Below, piece by piece: positions 9,297-18,371 of a stretch of DNA of 64,000 nt; the stretch's first letter is position 1; each line of letters starts with the position of its first letter. The stretch comes from Caballeronia sp. SL2Y3. GTDB lineage: Bacteria > Pseudomonadota > Gammaproteobacteria > Burkholderiales > Burkholderiaceae. The notes beneath the pieces are model-generated. The model was not told the origin of the DNA, did not search any database, and worked only from the letters and a program-made list of their open reading frames with translations. The stretch spans positions 2,046,001 to 2,110,000 of the forward strand of contig NZ_CP084260.1 in assembly GCF_022879575.1 (NCBI RefSeq), read 5' to 3'. The translations under genes were made by a program, and so were the position numbers.

Positions 9297-10099
9297 ACGC
9301 CCTCTCCGATGTCGCCATCCTGATGCCTGCGTTCAACGGCCAGTCCGAAGTGGAACGCACGCTCGCGTCGTTTCGCGAGGCGTCGCCGGTGCGCGTGTTG
9401 ATCGTCGATGACGGCAGCACGCCGCCGATCGCCGCGCCTGTTATCGACGGCCTCGACATCGAAATCTTGCGCATGGCGAAGAACGTCGGCATCGAGCGCG
9501 CATTGCAAGCGGGCATCGACGCGCTCGCTGAACGCGGCATCCGCTACGCCGCGCGCATCGATGCAGGCGATCGCGCCACACCCGGCCGCCTCGCGAAACA
9601 GCGCGCGTATCTGGAGGCGCATCCGCATGTGGCGGTGCTCGGCATGTGGACGCATGTCGTCGCGACGAACGGCGCGCCGCTTTTCGACCTCACGCCGCCC
9701 ACCGATACCGCCGCGATTCGCCGCGCCATGCTCGCGCGCTCATGTTTCGCGCATCCGTCGCTGATGCTGCGTGTCGATGCGGTGCGCGAAGTCGGCAACT
9801 ATCGCGCGGACTATCGTGCGGCTGAAGACCTTGATCTCGTGCTGCGTCTCATGGCGCGCTACGACGGCGCGAATCTGCCGGAATTCGGCCTCTTTTACGA
9901 ACTGAACGAAGCGGGCATCAGCGCGACCAAGCGCCGGACACAAACGCTGTCAACGCTGCGCCTGCAATTGCGTTACTTCCGTGCGGCGAATCCGTTCGAC
10001 TGGATCGGCGTCGCGAAAAGCATCGCTCACTTGCTGCTGCCCTATCGCGCGCTGCGCGGACTCAAGGCGAAGCTCTTCAAGGCATCGTCGCCGGCATGA
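9293..10099 (+). CDS. Glycosyltransferase family 2
   Basis: 268-residue cytoplasmic GT-A enzyme. It has DVAILMPAFNGQSEVERTL then VLIVDDGSTPP (nucleotide site) and ARIDAGDRATPGRLAKQ, where DAGD replaces the usual DxD. The acceptor-side motif DYRAAEDLDLVLRLM matches the GT2 ED motif. The ATG at 9293 overlaps the flippase stop by 4 nt; a longer upstream opening is the flippase out of frame. Donor and acceptor are unknown. Confidence 0.88.
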   Translation: MNALSDVAILMPAFNGQSEVERTLASFREASPVRVLIVDDGSTPPIAAPVIDGLDIEILRMAKNVGIERALQAGIDALAERGIRYAARIDAGDRATPGRLAKQRAYLEAHPHVAVLGMWTHVVATNGAPLFDLTPPTDTAAIRRAMLARSCFAHPSLMLRVDAVREVGNYRADYRAAEDLDLVLRLMARYDGANLPEFGLFYELNEAGISATKRRTQTLSTLRLQLRYFRAANPFDWIGVAKSIAHLLLPYRALRGLKAKLFKASSPA

Positions 10100-10136
10100 G
10101 GCCGGCGGCATCGCGCGACACAACCATAAGCACCGG

Positions 10137-11276
10137 ATGAACAAAGCCCAGTCCAGCCTACGCATCGCCCTCGTGTGCAACACCGCGTGGGCCATTTATA
10201 CGTATCGTCGCGGCGTGCTTCGCATGTTGACCGAACGCGGCGCGCAAGTGACGATCATCGCGCCGCGCGACCGCACGTTCGAGCCGCTCATCGGAATGGG
10301 CTGCCGTTGCGTGGAATTGCCGGTGGCGTCCAAAGGCACGAACCCGCGTGAAGACCTCAAGACGATGATGGCGCTGTACCGCGAATATCGCGCGACGCGC
10401 CCGCATCTCGTGTTTCATTACACGATCAAGCCGAACATCTACGGCTCGCTTGCCGCGATGCTGGCGCGCGTGCCGTCCATCGCGGTGACGACCGGCCTCG
10501 GCTACGTGTTCATTCAGAAGAGCCGCACCGCGCAGATCGCCAAGCGTCTCTATCGCTTCGCGTTCCGCTTTCCGCGCGAAGTGTGGTTCCTCAATCGCGA
10601 CGATCATCAGGCTTTTGTCGATGAAAACCTGCTCGCGCATCCTGACCGTGCGCGCCGTTTGCACGGAGAAGGCGTCGATCTCGATGATTTCTCGCTCGTG
10701 CCTTTGCCGCGCCGCGAAGACTTCGTGTTCATACTCATCGGGCGGCTGCTGTGGGATAAGGGCGTCGCCGAATACGTCGAGGCGGCGCGGCGTTTGCGCA
10801 GGCGTTATCCGCACGCGCGGTTTCAATTGCTCGGGCCCGTGGGCGTGGATAATCCCAGCGCGATCAGCCGCACGGACGTCGAGGCATGGGAACGTGAGAA
10901 TATCGTCGAGTATCTGGGCGAAGCGAACGATGTGCGCCCGCTCGTTGCGGCGGCCGATTGCGTCGTGCTGCCGTCGTATCGCGAAGGCGTGCCGCGCACG
11001 CTGATGGAAGCGTCCGCGATGGGCCGCCCGATCGTCGCCACCGACGTCCCCGGCTGCCGCGAAGTGGTCGAACACGGCATAAACGGCCTGCTGTGCGAGG
11101 TCAAAAGCGCGGACAGCCTCACCGAGCAACTCGAACGCATGCTGACGCTGCCGATCGAAGAACGCGAGGCGATGGCCCAACGCGGCCGCGAGAAAGTCGC
11201 CCGCGAATTCGACGAGAAGAACGTCGTCGAACGATACAAGAGCACAATACACGCCATTACCGGCATTTCACTCTGA
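10137..11276 (+). CDS. Glycosyltransferase family 4
   Basis: 379-residue GT-B enzyme. The N-terminal acceptor domain has IALVCNTAWAIYTYRRGVL and VFHYTIKPNIYGSLAA. The donor domain has FILIGRLLWDKGVAEYVEA, then PSYREGVPRTLMEASAMGRP with the retaining GT4 Ex7E motif and ATDVPGCREVVEHG. This is the WbnH/WbpT-like group often acting on N-acetylhexosamine donors (inference). The start at 10137 lies 37 nt after the GT2 gene, and galE follows after 21 nt. Confidence 0.87.
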   Translation: MNKAQSSLRIALVCNTAWAIYTYRRGVLRMLTERGAQVTIIAPRDRTFEPLIGMGCRCVELPVASKGTNPREDLKTMMALYREYRATRPHLVFHYTIKPNIYGSLAAMLARVPSIAVTTGLGYVFIQKSRTAQIAKRLYRFAFRFPREVWFLNRDDHQAFVDENLLAHPDRARRLHGEGVDLDDFSLVPLPRREDFVFILIGRLLWDKGVAEYVEAARRLRRRYPHARFQLLGPVGVDNPSAISRTDVEAWERENIVEYLGEANDVRPLVAAADCVVLPSYREGVPRTLMEASAMGRPIVATDVPGCREVVEHGINGLLCEVKSADSLTEQLERMLTLPIEEREAMAQRGREKVAREFDEKNVVERYKSTIHAITGISL

Positions 11277-11297
11277 TTTGCGCTTCCTGGAGAGCAC

Positions 11298-12356
11298 ATG
11301 ATGAACGGCAACATGTCGCCGAACGACGCTGGAAAAGGTACGAAGGGCACGATTCTCGTGACGGGCGGCGCGGGCTTCATCGGTTCGCATACGTGCGTCG
11401 AATTGCTCGACGCGGGTTTCGACGTCGCGGTCATCGACAATCTCGTCAATAGCCGCGCGGAATCTTTGAACCGCGTGGAGCGCATCACGGGCAAGCGCGT
11501 CGCGTTTTATCAGGAAGACGCGCGCGACGAAGCCGCGCTGAACCGCATCTTCGACGAACACGCCATCACTGGCGCCATCCATTTCGCGGCGCTGAAGGCC
11601 GTGGGCGAATCGGTCGCGAAGCCGATCGAGTATTACAGCAATAACATCGGCAGCCTGCTCGCCGTGCTCAACGTGATGCGTGAACGGAACGTCCGCAACT
11701 TCGTGTTCAGTTCTTCGGCCACGGTGTACGGCGTGCCGCAAAGCGTGCCCATCGACGAGAGCTTTCCGCTTTCCGCGACGAACCCGTACGGTCAGTCGAA
11801 ACTCATCGCCGAACAGATTCTGCGCGATCTCGAAGTCTCCGATCCGTCGTGGCGCATCGCGACGCTGCGTTACTTCAACCCGGTCGGCGCGCATGAAAGC
11901 GGCCTGATCGGCGAGGACCCGGCAGGCGTTCCGAACAACCTGATGCCGTATGTCGCGCAGGTCGCGGTCGGCAAGCTGGACAAGCTGCGCGTGTTCGGCA
12001 GCGATTACGATACGCACGACGGCACCGGCGTGCGCGACTATATTCATGTGGTCGATCTGGCGCGCGGACACATTGCGGCCATCGACGCACTGCGCTCGCT
12101 CGATCGCAGTTTCGTCGTCAATCTCGGCACGGGCCACGGTTATAGCGTGCTGGATGTCGTGAAGGCGTTCGAAGTAGCCTCGGGCAAGCGTGTGCCGTAC
12201 GAACTCGTGCCGCGCCGCCCCGGCGATGTGGCCTCGTGCTACGCCGATCCCGCCGCCGCCGAGAAGCTGCTCGGCTGGCGCGCGGAGCACGGCATCGAGC
12301 GCATGTGTGCCGATCACTGGCGCTGGCAGTCGCAGAATCCGCAAGGGTTCGCATAA
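11298..12356 (+). CDS. galE: UDP-glucose 4-epimerase
   Basis: Extended SDR interconverting UDP-Glc and UDP-Gal (or the GlcNAc/GalNAc pair). The NAD site is TILVTGGAGFIGSHTCVELL near residue 18; the catalytic part is SSSATVYG followed by NPYGQSKLIAEQIL (YxxxK). C-terminal VPYELVPRRPGDVASCYADP is the GalE sugar-binding region. The start carries about 14 extra residues (MMNGNMSPNDAGK) before the core; the internal ATG at 11313 is an alternative. It supplies galactose-type donors to the neighbouring transferases. Confidence 0.93.
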   Translation: MMNGNMSPNDAGKGTKGTILVTGGAGFIGSHTCVELLDAGFDVAVIDNLVNSRAESLNRVERITGKRVAFYQEDARDEAALNRIFDEHAITGAIHFAALKAVGESVAKPIEYYSNNIGSLLAVLNVMRERNVRNFVFSSSATVYGVPQSVPIDESFPLSATNPYGQSKLIAEQILRDLEVSDPSWRIATLRYFNPVGAHESGLIGEDPAGVPNNLMPYVAQVAVGKLDKLRVFGSDYDTHDGTGVRDYIHVVDLARGHIAAIDALRSLDRSFVVNLGTGHGYSVLDVVKAFEVASGKRVPYELVPRRPGDVASCYADPAAAEKLLGWRAEHGIERMCADHWRWQSQNPQGFA

Positions 12357-12367
12357 AGCGGCGCCGA

Positions 12368-12400
12368 GCCTCGCATCGTCCATTAGCGGCGATGCGAGGC
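12368..12400 (+). terminator. Hairpin between galE and the next gene
   Basis: Eleven-bp perfect stem (12368-12378 with 12390-12400) in the 69-bp gap. There is no T-tract, so it is more likely an attenuating or stabilising hairpin than a strong terminator. Confidence 0.4.
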
Positions 12401-12425
12401 GGCTGTCATCAACTGGTCTACTTTC

Positions 12426-13535
12426 ATGCTTAGTTTTGCGCTTGCTTTTCTGGTCTCGCTCTTCGTGACCTTGTTGATCGTGCGCTTTGCGCACTTGCAG
12501 GAAGGCGTGCTCGGCGATACCGATCTCGCCGGCGTGCAGAAATTTCATGCGCGGCCCGTTCCGCGCATCGGCGGCGTCGGCATTCTGTGCGGACTCACCG
12601 CCTCCGCCGTGCAATTGCGATGGAGTTATCCGCTCGTGTCGGGCGGCATTCTCGGCATCATCGCGTGCGGCTTGCCCGCGTTTCTCTCCGGGCTTCTCGA
12701 AGACCTGACCAAGCGCGTGACGCCGCTCGTGCGTCTCATCTGCACGATGGCCGCTGCGGGTCTCGCGTATGCGCTGCTCGATATCGCGGTCACGCGCATC
12801 AGCGTGCCGCCGCTCGATTTTCTGTTGTCCTACGCAATTATTTCATGCGCGGTGACGGTGCTCGCCGTGGCGGCGCTCGCCAACGCAGTGAACATCATCG
12901 ACGGCTTCAACGGCCTCGCGTCGATGGTCACGTTCATGATGTTCGCGTCGCTCGCTTACGTCGCGTTCCAGGTGCATGATCCGGTGGTGCTGTCGGGATC
13001 GCTCATCATGATGGGCGCGGTGATGGGCTTCTTCATCTGGAACTTTCCCGCCGGCCTCATTTTTCTCGGCGATGGCGGCGCGTACTTCGTCGGCTTCATG
13101 CTCGCCGAACTCGCGATCATGCTCGTCATGCGCAACCGCGACGTTTCCGCGTGGTATCCGGTGCTGCTCTTCATGTACCCGATCTTCGAGACCTGCTTCT
13201 CGATCTATCGCAAGAAGTTCATTCGCGGCATGTCGCCCGGCATTCCGGACGGCGTGCATCTGCATATGCTCGTCTATAAGCGGCTGATGCGCTGGGCCGT
13301 CGGCGTGCAGAACGCCCGCGAGCTCACGCGGCGAAACTCGCTGACGTCGCCCTATCTGTGGCTGTTGTGCCTCATTGCGGTGATTCCCGCGACGCTCTTC
13401 TGGCGTCATACGGTGCATCTCTTCTGCTTCGTCGTGGTGTTCGCGGCCACTTATGTCTGGCTCTATGTGAGCATCGTGCGCTTCAAGGTGCCGCGCTGGA
13501 TGGTATTTCGCCGGCCGCATCCGGTGAAGAAGTAG
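12426..13535 (+). CDS. Polyprenyl-phosphate sugar-1-phosphate transferase (WecA/MraY family)
   Basis: 369-residue integral membrane enzyme of the PNPT family, transferring an (N-acetyl)hexosamine-1-P to undecaprenyl phosphate and so starting a glycan chain. The family motifs are in order: KFHARPVPRIGG, LEDLTKR (Asp-rich replaced by ED), NAVNIIDGFNGLAS, FLGDGGAYFVGF and DGVHLHMLVYKR (the WecA-type His motif). About ten hydrophobic segments. It is the last gene of the flippase-led operon, followed by a good terminator. The exact amino sugar is unknown. Confidence 0.88.
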   Translation: MLSFALAFLVSLFVTLLIVRFAHLQEGVLGDTDLAGVQKFHARPVPRIGGVGILCGLTASAVQLRWSYPLVSGGILGIIACGLPAFLSGLLEDLTKRVTPLVRLICTMAAAGLAYALLDIAVTRISVPPLDFLLSYAIISCAVTVLAVAALANAVNIIDGFNGLASMVTFMMFASLAYVAFQVHDPVVLSGSLIMMGAVMGFFIWNFPAGLIFLGDGGAYFVGFMLAELAIMLVMRNRDVSAWYPVLLFMYPIFETCFSIYRKKFIRGMSPGIPDGVHLHMLVYKRLMRWAVGVQNARELTRRNSLTSPYLWLLCLIAVIPATLFWRHTVHLFCFVVVFAATYVWLYVSIVRFKVPRWMVFRRPHPVKK

Positions 13536-13551
13536 TCCTTTGCGCACGAAC

Positions 13552-13587
13552 ACAACGCCGCCTCCTTCCGGGCGGCGTTGTCGTTTT
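13552..13587 (+). terminator. Rho-independent terminator
   Basis: Eleven-bp stem ACAACGCCGCC (13552-13562) pairing with 13571-13581, then CGTTTT. Ends the plus-strand operon beginning at 8034. Confidence 0.85.
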
Positions 13588-13593
13588 GATGCC

Positions 13594-14289
13594 TTATTTC
13601 AGGTGCTTTGCGAAGAACTCGGCCGTGCGCGTGTTCGCCAGTTGCGCCGCCGCCGCATCGTAGTGCACGCCACGATTGCGAGCGAAGGCATGATGACATC
13701 CGGGATACGTGTACGCCTCGACGTTGGCGTGCCCCTGCACGGCGGTCAGTACGCGATTGCGCGCATCGGCATCGATGAACTCGTCCTGTTCCGCCAGATG
13801 AATGAGCAAGGGCGCCGTGATCTTCGGCAGCTCGCTCAAGTGCTGGTCCGTGCCGCCGCCGTAGTACGAGACGGCTGCGTCGATATCGGTGCGCGCGGCC
13901 GTCAGAAACGACAAGAGGCCGCCCAGACAGAAGCCGACCGATCCCACCTTGCCCCGCACCTGTCCCAGACCGCGTGCGAACCCGATGGTCGCGGCGATAT
14001 CCTCGACGCCCGTGTTCAGGTCGAATGCGTTGTAGTACTTCATCGCCTGCTGCCACTCGGCCTCGGTGCGATCGGTCAGATTCACATTCGGGTCGATTCG
14101 CCAGAACAGGTCAGGACATAGCGCGACATAGCCTTGTCGCGCGTATTCGTCGGTGGTTTCGCGCATGTCGCCGTTGATGCCGAAAATCTCCTGCAGAACG
14201 ACGATGGCAGGCGCGGGCGTTTGCGCGGGATACGCGACGTAGGCGTCGAAATCGCCATCGGGCGTCGAGATGCTGAGCATGTCGGACAT
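13594..14289 (-). CDS. Dienelactone hydrolase family protein
   Basis: 231-residue alpha/beta hydrolase, cytoplasmic. The nucleophile elbow GFCLGG carries Cys near residue 120 as in carboxymethylenebutenolidase; the Asp is in EQDEFIDADAR and the His in GCHHAFARN. IVVLQEIFGINGDM is the N-terminal DLH signature. The ATG at 14289 is chosen because GGAG lies 6-9 nt before it; a start at 14310 lacks a site. It has no obvious role in glycan synthesis and interrupts the glycan genes. The substrate is unknown. Confidence 0.9.
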   Translation of the reverse strand: MSDMLSISTPDGDFDAYVAYPAQTPAPAIVVLQEIFGINGDMRETTDEYARQGYVALCPDLFWRIDPNVNLTDRTEAEWQQAMKYYNAFDLNTGVEDIAATIGFARGLGQVRGKVGSVGFCLGGLLSFLTAARTDIDAAVSYYGGGTDQHLSELPKITAPLLIHLAEQDEFIDADARNRVLTAVQGHANVEAYTYPGCHHAFARNRGVHYDAAAAQLANTRTAEFFAKHLK

Positions 14290-14328
14290 GGTGTCTCCAT
14301 TGAGCGGCACTACGCTATTTCATAGGCG

Positions 14329-14378
14329 AAAAAAGAAGCGCGCGCCAGCATTGAATGGCTGGCGCGCGCTGCGTTTTT
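14329..14378 (-). terminator. Strong bidirectional terminator
   Basis: Thirteen-bp GC stem (14337-14349 with 14358-14370), with an A-rich run on one side and T6 on the other. Ends the minus-strand unit 16735-14404. Confidence 0.88.
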
Positions 14379-14403
14379 TCAGCTACGCGTAGAACTTGCC
14401 GCT

Positions 14404-15486
14404 TCAGGCCGGCGCGGGGCGCGGCACACGCTGCGTCACATCTCGCGCGACGGCGAGATAGCGCGCGGCTGTGTCCGCTAGCGTCAGACCGTTGAGCGGC
14501 CGGTGCGCGCGCGGCTGGCCGAGCGCGACGACGAGCGCATCCGCATAGGCTTTCGTATCGTCGGGATCGCACAGGCGCACGCTCGGAAAGTCCGCCGCGA
14601 AGCTGAACGGACGGATCGTGCTCGCGACCACGGGCACGCCGGACGCAAGCGCTTCCAGAAACGCGATGCTGTGTCCTTCCGACCGCGAAGGCATGGCAAA
14701 CACATTCGACGAGAACAGCAGTTCCGCCACGTCCGAACGCGGACCTTGCAAGCTCACGTTGTTCGAAAGCCCGAGCTTCTCGATCAGATCGCCCACGGCC
14801 GCGTGATATGCGGGATCTTCGATCACGCCGCACAACAGCAGCCGCGCATCCGGCACGCGCTGAACCACCTGTTCGAACGCATGCACGGTCGAGAGCTGAT
14901 TCTTCACCGACGTATAGCGCCCGATCTGCACGATCTGCTTGAATGCGTGACCCGTCGTGCTCGCGGAACGCATCGAAAAGCGCGACATGTCGACGCCGTT
15001 CGGAATGAGCGTCATCGCTGGATGACGCCCGACCGCGCCGACGTAATCGTCGATATTCGCGGGCGACACCGCGATCACCGCACGCGCCCGACGCGAGAGC
15101 ATGCGCTCGACGCGCCGGAACATGCGGCTCTCGAAGTCGTTGGTCGCCGAGTGCATCACATAGACGACCGGCACGGCGAGCGGCAGCATGCGCGCGTAGA
15201 ACGCGGGAATGGTCGCGTGCGCGAAGAGCACGTCCGCCTGATACGCGCGGATCGTTCGATGCAGTTCCAACAGCTTGCCGAAGCGTCCATGCATGCGGTC
15301 GGGAAAGAGACACTGCACGCCGTTCGCCACGAGCTCCGCCTGCAGCGCGGTGAAGTCGTCGTGCGCCGGCATGAGCGACGCAATAGCCACGGTTTCGCCG
15401 CTTCTTTGCTGGTGAATCGCCAGGTCTTTGGCCAATACCTCGGCGCCGGAAAGTCGCGGCGCCAGGACGAGATGTACGATGCGCAT
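14404..15486 (-). CDS. Glycosyltransferase family 4
   Basis: 360-residue GT-B enzyme starting MRIVHLVLAPRLSGAEVLA. The acceptor domain has VVYVMHSATNDFESRMF; the donor domain has IVQIGRYTSVKNQLSTVHA, then MPSRSEGHSIAFLEALASGVPVVA (Ex7E). GGGAGG sits 7 nt before the ATG at 15486, so the start is firm. The gene begins one nucleotide after the upstream flippase stop, making a two-gene unit. Sugar specificity is unknown. Confidence 0.88.
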   Translation of the reverse strand: MRIVHLVLAPRLSGAEVLAKDLAIHQQRSGETVAIASLMPAHDDFTALQAELVANGVQCLFPDRMHGRFGKLLELHRTIRAYQADVLFAHATIPAFYARMLPLAVPVVYVMHSATNDFESRMFRRVERMLSRRARAVIAVSPANIDDYVGAVGRHPAMTLIPNGVDMSRFSMRSASTTGHAFKQIVQIGRYTSVKNQLSTVHAFEQVVQRVPDARLLLCGVIEDPAYHAAVGDLIEKLGLSNNVSLQGPRSDVAELLFSSNVFAMPSRSEGHSIAFLEALASGVPVVASTIRPFSFAADFPSVRLCDPDDTKAYADALVVALGQPRAHRPLNGLTLADTAARYLAVARDVTQRVPRPAPA

Positions 15487-15487
15487 T

Positions 15488-16735
15488 TCAAGCCTCCCTG
15501 ACGATGCGATAAAGCATCCACGCCGTTGCCGATGCAAGCCCCGCGGTCATGGACCATGCGATGCCCGTCACGCCCCACAGATGCGTGGCGATGGGCACCG
15601 TCACGCACAGCACGACTGCCTGCACGATGGACGCATGCGTCGCCACCTTCGGCATGCCGCTCGCGCGCAGCCACGACACGAGCACCGCGATCACCGCGCC
15701 TATCGCCATGTTGATGACGAAGATGCGAAAGAGCGGCACCGCCGACAGCCACGCGGGCCCGAGCACGAGATTGAAGAGCGGCTCGGCCGCGACGCGCAAT
15801 GCAACGACGAGCACGGTGAGCCCCACCGCCGCGAGCAGCAGATAGCGGCGAAAGAGCTTGCGCGCGCCCGCGACATCGCGCCGATGATGCTCCGAGAAAG
15901 TCGGAAACAGATACTGCGACATCGCGATGGCGGCATCGGCAAGCAGCATTTGCGCGAGCTTCGACGACATCTGATAGGCGCCCAGTTGCAGCGGACCGAG
16001 CAGCTTCGCGACGACGACCTTGTCGAACTGGTTCAGCAGAAGATTGACGACGCTGCCCGCCCAGATCCAGCGGCTGAAGTTCACATAATGCGAAATGCCC
16101 GCGAACGAGAAGCGGACAGGCGGACGCGGCGACATGGCGGTCCACGTCAGCGTCGTCTTGAGAAGCTCACCCGCGACGAGGCCGATCAGCACCGAGTACG
16201 CGCCCGCGCCCGACAACGCGCATAGGAGGCCGACAGCGCAGTCGGTGAACGCGGCGGACGTCTCCACGCCCGCGAGCTTCTGAAAGCCGCGCTGCCGCGT
16301 CACGGTGAAGTACGCAGGCGATGCGACGCCGCGCACCATCGGCAAGGCGGCGGCAAGCAGAATCAGCCCGACAGAGCCGGTCATGTGGAACTGACTCGTC
16401 ATGAACGGCGCGAGCGCGGCGATCAAGAGACCGATCACTACGCCGCGCATCGCGAGCGTGGCCCATACCGCGCCGAGCTCGCTTTGCGAGGGTGCATCGC
16501 GTCCTTGCACGACGGCCTGTGCAAGTCCGGTATCGGACAACGCTTCCGCAATCGCGACCGCGAGCAGCGCGATGCTGACCGCGCCGATCGCTTCAGGCCC
16601 GAGAATACGGCCGATGGCCAGAAACTTCAGCGCGACGAAGCCGCGCACGACCACTTGTTGAAGGAGCACCCAGAAGGCCGCATCGTGCTCGAACCGCGCG
16701 CGTGCTGGCAAGAAGGATAGCCGGACAGATCTCAC
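15488..16735 (-). CDS. Second Wzx-type polysaccharide flippase
   Basis: 415-residue polytopic membrane protein of the PST/MOP family. Features: FLAIGRILGPEAIGAVSIALL, LSDTGLAQAVVQGRD (common in Wzx of the WcaC type) and NQFDKVVVAKLLGPLQLGAYQMS. The GTG start at 16735 has GGGGAA upstream. It is paired with the GT4 gene and oppositely oriented to the neighbouring plus-strand GT at 17107. It is clearly different from the flippase at 8034, so two repeat-unit exporters are present. Confidence 0.88.
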   Translation of the reverse strand: MRSVRLSFLPARARFEHDAAFWVLLQQVVVRGFVALKFLAIGRILGPEAIGAVSIALLAVAIAEALSDTGLAQAVVQGRDAPSQSELGAVWATLAMRGVVIGLLIAALAPFMTSQFHMTGSVGLILLAAALPMVRGVASPAYFTVTRQRGFQKLAGVETSAAFTDCAVGLLCALSGAGAYSVLIGLVAGELLKTTLTWTAMSPRPPVRFSFAGISHYVNFSRWIWAGSVVNLLLNQFDKVVVAKLLGPLQLGAYQMSSKLAQMLLADAAIAMSQYLFPTFSEHHRRDVAGARKLFRRYLLLAAVGLTVLVVALRVAAEPLFNLVLGPAWLSAVPLFRIFVINMAIGAVIAVLVSWLRASGMPKVATHASIVQAVVLCVTVPIATHLWGVTGIAWSMTAGLASATAWMLYRIVREA

Positions 16736-17106
16736 TCACATTCCCCGTACTGCTGCATTTCGATTCGTGGCGCCGCGATATGTCGGTATCGCGTGCGGTC
16801 CACCTTGCGCGTCGCGCCCACGCACCCTGTCTGAACGACAGGTACGCGCGAGGCCGCGCTTCTTTTCAGGCGACTGTGGGAAAAATAGCGTGGGCGCCGG
16901 GGTCGCGGACGCCAACGCGTAGCACTATTCGGCAACGGTGCGCGTTATCGCGGGTTGACGGATGGCGTTTGGTGTTCTTCACCACATCGCGCGACGCGGA
17001 TAAGCGCTGAAATATGGCCATTCAATGCGCGGGCGCGGTGTTACGTTCGATCTTCGACGACACACCGTGTCTGATTAGAAAACACCATGACGGATGCCAC
17101 TTCACG
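16736..17106. other. 371-bp divergent promoter region
   Basis: Lies between two divergent glycan operons. A TTGACG at 16955-16960 could be a -35 for the plus-strand GT, but no good -10 follows at 17 bp. No gene is seen. Confidence 0.35.
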
Positions 17107-18288
17107 ATGAACGATACCGTTCTCATCATCGAGCCTGATTTCAGCGGTCACCGCTGGCGCTACGCGCAATGGGCCGCGAATGCTTATATGGAAGCGGGCA
17201 TGCGCTGCCTGATCGTCACTGAGCCGCGCAATGCCGGGCATGCGCTCGTGAAGCAGATTCAGGAGCAAGGCAACGACGCGCTTAACATCACGTTCGTTGC
17301 GCCGCCGGAGCACGGCACGCGCAAGGGGCTCGGGTCCATCAGCTATATGCGCGCGCATGCGAACTTCAAACACGCCTATGCAGTAGCGAGCCGCGACCGC
17401 AAGGTGGCGCTCGTCGTCGTGCCGTACGTCGACTACTTTCTGCTCGCGCTGCCGTTTCTGCGCTCGCCGTTCGGCAATACGCCGTGGGTCGGCGTCACCA
17501 TGCGCTCGAACTTCCATCATCATCTCGTCGGCGTGCGCGCGCCGCGCCGGCCTCTTATCAATGCGGTGAAGTCGCGGCTATTTGCGCGTGCCATTCGCGT
17601 GGGCGGCATGAAGACGCTCCTGACCATCGACCCGACGCTGCCCGACTGGTGGAAGCGCAACGGCGGCCATGCGCACGGAACGAGCATCGACTATCTCGCC
17701 GATCCGTTTCCCGATGCGCATGCTGCGGAGCCATCGGCTGCGAGGCGCAGGCTCGGCCTCTCGAAAGGCATGCACGTGCTGGTCTATGGCGCGATCAACG
17801 ACCGCAAGGGCATCTTCGAGCTGATCGAAGCGTTGGCGCAGCGCAAGGACGGCGTGCACACGCCGAAGCTGGTGATCGCCGGCGCTCAGGACAAGGACGT
17901 GCGGGCGCTATTGAGCGAAGCCGCCGGCAAGCTCATGCCCGCGCCGATCGTGCTGGACCGCTTCATTTCGAGCGAGATGGAGCTCGACCTCTTCTCGGCC
18001 TGCGATGTCGTCTGGCTCGGCTATAAAGGCCACTACGGCATGAGCGGCGTGCTCGTGCAGGCATTCCGCTTCGGCAAGCCGGTCATTGCAACGGCCGATG
18101 GTCTGATCGGTTGGTTCTGTCGCACGGGCGAGCTAGGACCGGTGATCGACGATCTCACGCCGGGCTCGATCAATCGCGCGCTCGACGATGTTCTCGCGCG
18201 CCGCAAGCGGCCCGTCGCTGCCGGACATCTGCTGGAGCGCAATACGCTCGGGCAATTCAAAGAAACGCTGCGTCAGGCGATCGCCTGA
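17107..18288 (+). CDS. Probable GT-B glycosyltransferase (GT4-like)
   Basis: 393-residue protein from the ATG at 17107 (MNDTVLIIEPDFSGHRW). The C-terminal half has VLVYGAINDRKGIFELIEAL, DRFISSEMELDLFSACDVVW and GMSGVLVQAFRFGKPVIATA, the donor-site pattern of a GT4-type fold. The N-terminal half is divergent and short of standard motifs. In-frame residues before 17107 look non-conserved. It is transcribed alone and ends at a perfect terminator; the location suggests EPS or O-antigen synthesis. Confidence 0.75.
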   Translation: MNDTVLIIEPDFSGHRWRYAQWAANAYMEAGMRCLIVTEPRNAGHALVKQIQEQGNDALNITFVAPPEHGTRKGLGSISYMRAHANFKHAYAVASRDRKVALVVVPYVDYFLLALPFLRSPFGNTPWVGVTMRSNFHHHLVGVRAPRRPLINAVKSRLFARAIRVGGMKTLLTIDPTLPDWWKRNGGHAHGTSIDYLADPFPDAHAAEPSAARRRLGLSKGMHVLVYGAINDRKGIFELIEALAQRKDGVHTPKLVIAGAQDKDVRALLSEAAGKLMPAPIVLDRFISSEMELDLFSACDVVWLGYKGHYGMSGVLVQAFRFGKPVIATADGLIGWFCRTGELGPVIDDLTPGSINRALDDVLARRKRPVAAGHLLERNTLGQFKETLRQAIA

Positions 18289-18330
18289 CGCAGTAAGCAT
18301 GAAGCAATGAGCATGACGCAATAAGCATGA
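18289..18330 (+). repeat. Short imperfect direct repeats
   Basis: The string CGCAGTAAGCATGAAGC recurs 28 bp later as CGCAATAAGCATGAAGC, with a related AATGAGCATGACG between them. Located between the GT stop and its terminator. Confidence 0.6.
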
Positions 18331-18363
18331 AGCCGGTTCCTGCGAGCATCGCAGGAACCGGCT
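18331..18363. terminator. Perfect 15-bp stem terminator
   Basis: AGCCGGTTCCTGCGA (18331-18345) pairs perfectly with 18349-18363 around a GCA loop, between convergent genes ending at 18288 and 18372. Confidence 0.75.
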
Positions 18364-18371
18364 GATTCGCA